Position numbers and translations under genes: made by a program. A stretch of 64,000 nt of DNA from JALXDT01 sp964634755 (GTDB lineage Bacteria > Acidobacteriota > Aminicenantia > JAMOAD01). The notes under the pieces are model-generated. The model saw nothing but the letters and a program-made list of their open reading frames with translations. It did not search any database and was not told the DNA's origin. Positions 59,810-64,000 of this stretch are shown in pieces. The DNA lies in contig CAZWJH010000003.1 of assembly GCA_964634755.1 (NCBI GenBank), positions 4,647 to 68,646 on the forward strand, in the 5' to 3' direction. Every line of letters begins with the position of its first letter. Position 1 is the first letter of the stretch.

Positions 59810-60873
59810 TAAAATCTCCTCCCTTTCAATTTGAACACATAAGCTAAAACTTCAGCAACAGCTTGATAAAGCTCCATAGGAATCGGATCTCCTATCTCAA
59901 CATCTTTGTAAATTCTCCTTGCAAGTGGCGGATTTTCAACTATCGGGACATCATTTTCCTTTGCTACGCTTTTTATCTTAAGAGCAATGTAATCAGCTCC
60001 TTTAGCAACAACCTCAGGTGCTTGCATTTTATCTTTATCGTATTTCAAAGCAACCGCATAATGTTCAGGGTTTGTAATTACAACATCAGCTTTAGGGACT
60101 TCCTGCATCATTCTTTTCATAGCATAACTGTACTGAATATTTCTAATCCTTCCTTTAATCTGAGGATTCCCTTCGTATTGTTTAAACTCCTCTTTCACTT
60201 CCTGTTTACTCATTTTCAAATTTTCCATATAATCATATCTTTGATAAATGTAATCAAAAATAGATAAAAAGAGGATAAATATTGCTACTTTAAAAGATAT
60301 AGAGAAAGCCACTTCTCCGATATTCCTCAAAATCACCTCAAAGGGTTTTTGAGAAAGAAAAATCAATTTATCAAGATTTCCCTTAATAGTAGTATAAGAA
60401 ATCCATGCAATAACAATTATTTTAATAAAATTCTTCAAAAGCTCAACCAATGTTCCACGAGAAGCTATTATCTTTTTAAATCCTTTGAAAAAATTCAATC
60501 TTTCAAAATTCCATGATAATCTTTTAAAAGTAAACTTAAATCCTCCCTGAGATACTGTAGTTATCACACTAACAGCAAGAAAGAAAACAGAAATAGGAAT
60601 CATTATTATAACGAAAATCTTAAGAGCAACTCCCATAAGATGAATAAAATTTGTAATATCGAGCCTAAAATAGGGAGCAACAGAGTAAAAATATCTAAAA
60701 GAATCAATAATAGTTCTCCCAACAAAAGGCAAATAATAAATCATTGAAATAGCCAACATTAAAAGAATAAATCCCTCATTAATCTCCTTAGAACGAGGTA
60801 TATTTCCTTCTCTCCTTGCTTTTTGTAAACGCCAATGCGTCGGCTTTTCTGTCTTATCTCCCTTATCTGCCAT
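59809..60873 (-). CDS. flhB: Flagellar export specificity switch FlhB
   Basis: 354 aa. Four membrane helices and a cytoplasmic domain with the autocleavage site reading NPEH (268-271) instead of the common NPTH, then YAVALKYDKDKMQAPEVVAKG and IVENPPLARRIYKDVEIG. Cleavage after Asn switches export from rod/hook to filament substrates. One nt after fliR. The Glu at the third position is a conservative variant known in some lineages. Confidence 0.95.
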   Translation of the reverse strand: MADKGDKTEKPTHWRLQKARREGNIPRSKEINEGFILLMLAISMIYYLPFVGRTIIDSFRYFYSVAPYFRLDITNFIHLMGVALKIFVIIMIPISVFFLAVSVITTVSQGGFKFTFKRLSWNFERLNFFKGFKKIIASRGTLVELLKNFIKIIVIAWISYTTIKGNLDKLIFLSQKPFEVILRNIGEVAFSISFKVAIFILFLSIFDYIYQRYDYMENLKMSKQEVKEEFKQYEGNPQIKGRIRNIQYSYAMKRMMQEVPKADVVITNPEHYAVALKYDKDKMQAPEVVAKGADYIALKIKSVAKENDVPIVENPPLARRIYKDVEIGDPIPMELYQAVAEVLAYVFKLKGRRF

Positions 60874-60874
60874 T

Positions 60875-61651
60875 TTACTTCACATATAAAAATATTTTAG
60901 AAATTACAGCAGGTAAATTTTTAACTTCACTTTTCCAAAGGGTGAAAGATATTGTAAAAATAACTGAAAGAGCAATTAATCCGAAAACAATCTTAAGAGG
61001 GAAACCTACAAAAATAATTTGAACCTTAGGGGAAACCTTACCTATAAAGCCCAATGTTATATCAACCAAGAGGACTGTAGCAATAGCGGGAGCACCTATT
61101 CTAATAGCTATAACAAATATATGCTTAACTAAACTAACAATGTATTCTAAAATTGAAAATTTGATCATTGAAATGCCGGGGGGTAAGAAAACAAAGCTCT
61201 CTTTCATTCCCCAAATAAAATAATAGTGACCATTTAAAACAAGAAAGAGAGTTGTTGCAAAAACAAAAGAAAAAATAGTAAGGATATTATTATTCATCTT
61301 GCTCATAGGATCAACCATTGTTGCCATGGTAAAACCTATTTGATATCCTAAAAGCTCTCCCATAATAACCACACTCATAAACAAAAGATTAACAACGAAA
61401 CCTATGATAATCCCTATCATTATTTCCTTAAAAATTAGAAAAGTAAGGGAAAAGAGTTTTGCAGGTATTATCCACTTTTCATAAGGAATTAGAGGAAAAA
61501 CTATAATAGCAAGAAAAAGAGCAAAAGTTACTTTAACTTTATTGCTAACGGAAGGATTTGAAAAATAGGGTATGACCGAAATAAAAGCAATCATTCTTAT
61601 CAGGACAAGTAAAAATTGCTTCCAATAAAATAAATCAAGAACTTTTAACAT
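60875..61651 (-). CDS. fliR: Flagellar export protein FliR
   Basis: 258 aa, six membrane helices. Segments FLVLIRMIAFISVIPYFSNPSV, GELLGYQIGFTMATMVDPMS and RIGAPAIATVLLVDITLGFIGKVSPKVQIIFVGFPLKI fit FliR. Part of the FliPQR export channel. Its start abuts the fliQ stop directly. Confidence 0.95.
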   Translation of the reverse strand: MLKVLDLFYWKQFLLVLIRMIAFISVIPYFSNPSVSNKVKVTFALFLAIIVFPLIPYEKWIIPAKLFSLTFLIFKEIMIGIIIGFVVNLLFMSVVIMGELLGYQIGFTMATMVDPMSKMNNNILTIFSFVFATTLFLVLNGHYYFIWGMKESFVFLPPGISMIKFSILEYIVSLVKHIFVIAIRIGAPAIATVLLVDITLGFIGKVSPKVQIIFVGFPLKIVFGLIALSVIFTISFTLWKSEVKNLPAVISKIFLYVK

Positions 61652-61924
61652 TTACCCTCTTATAAAATATGGTATGTTATTAATTAGGTATTGAACAAGA
61701 GTTACAAGTTTTTTTACCATCCAAGGCATAGTTAGAAAGAACACAAGAATTGCAGCCAATACCTTAGGAGCAAAATTTAATGTTGCATCAGAAATAGAAG
61801 TAGCAGCCTGGAAAATACTAATCAATAATCCCACTAAAAGCGAAACTAAAAGAACAGGGGCAGCAACTACAATAGCTGTCCAAATTGCTTCTCTTGCAAG
61901 ACCTAAAATCATTGCTTCATTCAT
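61652..61924 (-). CDS. fliQ: Flagellar export protein FliQ
   Basis: 90 aa, the standard length, with two membrane helices (MNEAMILGLAREAIWTAIVV, and LNFAPKVLAAILVFFLTMPWM). The start is the ATG at 61924, 5 nt after GGAGGAT; the longer ORF reaching 61972 lies in fliP. Two nt after the fliP stop. Confidence 0.94.
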   Translation of the reverse strand: MNEAMILGLAREAIWTAIVVAAPVLLVSLLVGLLISIFQAATSISDATLNFAPKVLAAILVFFLTMPWMVKKLVTLVQYLINNIPYFIRG

Positions 61925-61926
61925 CT

Positions 61927-62685
61927 CTATCCTCCAAAACTTTTTATCAAAGCACCTACAAGTAAGGTCCATCCATCAGCAAGAATAAAAAGAATAATCT
62001 TGAAAGGTAATGAGACCATGACCGGTGGCAAAAAGATCATTCCCAAAGAAACAAGAATCGAGGCTACCACAACATCAATTATCAAGAATGGAATATAAAT
62101 CAAGAAGCCAATTTCAAAACCGGTTTTTATTTCGCTCAGTATAAAAGCAGGAATCAAAGTGGTCATACTCACATCCTCTCTTCTTTTTGGATACTTTGAC
62201 TTTGACAGTTCTATTATGTACTTTAAATCCTTTTCTCTTGTCTGCCTTAACATAAAATGCTTCAAAGGAATAGAAGCTTTTTCTATTGCCTGTACTTCAT
62301 TTATTTTCCCCTTTTCATAAGGAACAATTGCCTGATTGTAAATCGCATTGAAAGTGGGGGTCATAATAAAAATAGTAAGAAAAAGAGCCAAACCAACTAA
62401 AACCTGATTTGGAGGCATTTCTCTTGCTCCAAGAGCTTGCTTTAAAAAGTAAAAAGTTATAGCTATTCTTGTAAATGAAGTAAGAATAATAAAAAGAGTC
62501 GGAAGAAGAGAAAGAAATGTAAGAAGAACCATAATTTTTACAGGTAAAGACCAATTATCCCCGGATTTCACATTAATCGTAAACCCCGGGTTTACATTTT
62601 GATTTTTTGTCTGTGAAAATACAGGAGAGACCATTAACAAAATAAACAAAACCAAGAGGAAAAAGAGGATTCTCCTTCTCTTCAT
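61927..62685 (-). CDS. fliP: Flagellar export protein FliP
   Basis: 252 aa with a cleavable signal peptide and four membrane helices. Motifs: SFTRIAITFYFLKQALGAREMPPNQVL, KHFMLRQTREKD, PAFILSEIKTGFEIGFLIYIPFLIIDVVVAS and GMIFLPPVMVSLPFKI. Core of the export channel. Overlaps fliO by 4 nt. Confidence 0.96.
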   Translation of the reverse strand: MKRRRILFFLLVLFILLMVSPVFSQTKNQNVNPGFTINVKSGDNWSLPVKIMVLLTFLSLLPTLFIILTSFTRIAITFYFLKQALGAREMPPNQVLVGLALFLTIFIMTPTFNAIYNQAIVPYEKGKINEVQAIEKASIPLKHFMLRQTREKDLKYIIELSKSKYPKRREDVSMTTLIPAFILSEIKTGFEIGFLIYIPFLIIDVVVASILVSLGMIFLPPVMVSLPFKIILFILADGWTLLVGALIKSFGG

Positions 62686-63035
62686 TTTGTCTTACCTCTC
62701 ACTTTTTTCTTCAAAATTTTAAGAAAATTGCTCTCTTCAGTATTGTTTTCAACCAATAAACTTTCTTCTTCCATTTCTTTTACAAAAGTAATATTTTGAG
62801 GTGTTACTCCCAATAGGATCAGTTCTTTCCCAATCCTCACCAAAAAAAGATATTTTCTCTCTCCCAAAGGAAATCTTGATATAATCTGAAAATTTTCTCT
62901 GCCTACAAACCTGTTACCCACCAGGTTCACCTTTCTTAAAATATATGCAATAAAAATGATCATTGCTACCACAATTAACAACACAGCAAATATTTTAAAT
63001 CCAGAATAGGTTAAAGAAGGCGGATTTTGTGGCAT
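62682..63035 (-). CDS. fliO: Flagellar protein FliO
   Basis: 117 aa: one membrane helix (about 13-30), then a small beta-rich domain (FQIISRFPLGERKYLFLVRIGKELILLGVTPQNI) typical of FliO, which helps assemble FliP. The Lys-rich tail is disordered. Shares one base with the fliN stop. Confidence 0.85.
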   Translation of the reverse strand: MPQNPPSLTYSGFKIFAVLLIVVAMIIFIAYILRKVNLVGNRFVGRENFQIISRFPLGERKYLFLVRIGKELILLGVTPQNITFVKEMEEESLLVENNTEESNFLKILKKKVRGKTK

Positions 63036-63340
63036 TATAACTCCCTCTTATCATAAATTTCCGTAATCCTTAATCCAAAAGTATTTTCAATAACCGTAAC
63101 CTCACCCTTTCCAAAATAGCTTCCATTAACATAAATATCCATACTTTCTCCTGCTGACTTTTTTAAATCAATAATAGAACCTACATCCAAGTCAAGAAAC
63201 TCTCTCAGAGTTATTTTTTTTCTTCCCAACTCAACAAAAACTGTTAATTTTAAATCAAGGAAATCTTCCCATTCCTCAACTATCTTTTTAAAGGCGGGAA
63301 AATCCTCAATCTTTTTTTCTTTAGTTTCTACCTTTATCAT
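63035..63340 (-). CDS. fliN: Flagellar switch protein FliN
   Basis: 101 aa, essentially only the SpoA domain: LKLTVFVELGRKKITLREFLDL, VGSIIDLKKSAGESMDIYVNG and GEVTVIENTFGLRITEI. Forms the lower C-ring and recruits the ATPase complex. A second FliN-type domain is in FliY at 53128, so this genome has both. Overlaps fliL by 4 nt. Confidence 0.9.
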   Translation of the reverse strand: MIKVETKEKKIEDFPAFKKIVEEWEDFLDLKLTVFVELGRKKITLREFLDLDVGSIIDLKKSAGESMDIYVNGSYFGKGEVTVIENTFGLRITEIYDKREL

Positions 63341-63942
63341 TGAATTACAAAATCAGTAAAAAAGCAATTAATTACAATATCCTCACCAAATTTTTTACTG
63401 AGCACCTCATTTACCTTTGATATAATTTCCTGCTTTAAAGTGAGCTTTCCTGAAACAGTTCTTAAATCATCATAAGATTTTGAGCTTATGATAAGAAAAA
63501 TAACATCCCTTATCTGAGGAATTAAAAGCTCATCGGATCTGATTTTGTCTTCATATTCTTTTTTGGCAAGTTCAAGTTTCATATTAATCTTAAGATACCT
63601 TCTTCCAATCGGATCATTAAGATTAACTATAAACTCATTCAAAGATAAAACACCCCTTGCGGATTCACCTGTATCCTCAGTGGCAAGATCGACAGCATCA
63701 TTTGTAGAATTATTCTCTCCTGTTTTAACTTCCTTCCCTGTATCCGTCGCGGCTTTTTCTTCTACTTTTTTCTCAGTATTGGCTTTTTCTGTCTGTTCAA
63801 CAGGTGCTTTGGGGGTTAGAACAAATTTAACAACAGCAAGGGTAATCCCAGCAGACACTAATGCAACTATTAAAATCAACATTATGGGAGAACCTTTTTT
63901 ACCTCCTTTTTCATCAAGATCAATTTTTTCTTCTTCACCCAT
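63337..63942 (-). CDS. fliL: Flagellar basal-body protein FliL
   Basis: 201 aa. Short cytoplasmic N-terminus, one membrane helix (about 19-40), a Thr/Glu/Lys-rich linker (about 48-92) and the FliL domain (LNEFIVNLNDPIGRRYLKINMKLEL, LIPQIRDVIFLIISSKSYDDL, INCFFTDFVIQ). Supports stator function around the motor. The ATG follows TAGGAGGAT. First gene of the visible block; upstream genes lie outside the window. Confidence 0.9.
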   Translation of the reverse strand: MGEEEKIDLDEKGGKKGSPIMLILIVALVSAGITLAVVKFVLTPKAPVEQTEKANTEKKVEEKAATDTGKEVKTGENNSTNDAVDLATEDTGESARGVLSLNEFIVNLNDPIGRRYLKINMKLELAKKEYEDKIRSDELLIPQIRDVIFLIISSKSYDDLRTVSGKLTLKQEIISKVNEVLSKKFGEDIVINCFFTDFVIQ

Positions 63943-64000
63943 TTATATCCTCCTACGATAAATTAGTTTATTATATTTTATGTTAATAAAATATATAATA

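Overview
This 64 kb window is AT-rich, gene-dense bacterial chromosome with many ATGA-type overlaps between neighbours. A cluster of flagellar export, switch and chemotaxis genes, a Braun-type lipoprotein signal, an MltG homologue and a DUF5916 outer-membrane-type protein point to a motile Gram-negative-type bacterium. A NifX/'orange-protein'-like gene set suggests anaerobic metabolism, and a glucosylglycerate-type solute operon suggests salt or heat stress. DUF5916 and DUF4097 proteins recall Acidobacteriota/Aminicenantes-like lineages, but the phylum cannot be fixed from this window. No phage, IS element or CRISPR array was seen.

Layout. 1-1340: partial NhaD-type Na+/H+ antiporter. 1.5-7.5 kb: DUF4097 adhesin-like gene, then a leftward group (SGNH hydrolase fused to a beta-propeller, flippase-like membrane protein, secreted unknown, amidohydrolase). 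7.6-10.6 kb: methyltransferase, UbiA-type prenyltransferase, DUF3783, bifunctional nuclease, Ogt. 10.6-16.9 kb: ECF sigma factor, anti-sigma-like membrane protein and an HtrA-like protein that has lost two triad residues, then C1 and M1 peptidases. 16.9-20.2 kb: leftward HAD phosphatase plus two glycosyltransferases, probably (mannosyl)glucosylglycerate synthesis. 20.3-25.0 kb: NifX-domain, DUF5320-like and FAD oxidoreductase genes, divergent from a sigma-54 activator. 25.0-26.2 kb: broken diguanylate cyclase. 26.3-30.8 kb: MenA, TruA, TIGR00725, NlpC/P60, alpha-helical protein and RodZ-like gene. 30.9-33.3 kb: DUF401 permease and AlaX. 33.3-37.5 kb: frameshifted acyltransferase, MltG, YqgF, Ddl, PilZ. 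37.5-41.1 kb: class III aminotransferase, unknown kinase-like protein, C69 peptidase. 41.1-49.1 kb: phosphatase, Xer recombinase, DUF5916, deaminase, WYL and MerR regulators, tRNA-Pro, SurE, VTT-type membrane protein. 49.1-63.9 kb: one leftward block fliL-fliN-fliO-fliP-fliQ-fliR-flhB-flhA-flhF-flhG-fliA-fliM-fliY-cheR-HDOD-HDOD-cheB-(SwrB/DUF2802-like).

How it works together. The flagellar block carries the export gate, the placement GTPase/ATPase pair, sigma-28, switch proteins and adaptation enzymes. PilZ could link it to c-di-GMP. The ECF operon looks like an envelope-stress module, and two envelope genes in the window (1493 and 42729) share a GGAAC-N16-CGTWA element that looks like an ECF promoter. 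Several first genes of transcription units have a -10 box only 5-6 nt from the ATG and no ribosome binding site, which suggests leaderless mRNAs.

Candidates for something new: the pseudo-protease ECF operon; the NifX/Gly-Arg-rich set with its enhancer-like intergenic region; the aminotransferase/kinase-like/C69 operon; and the leaderless promoter architecture.
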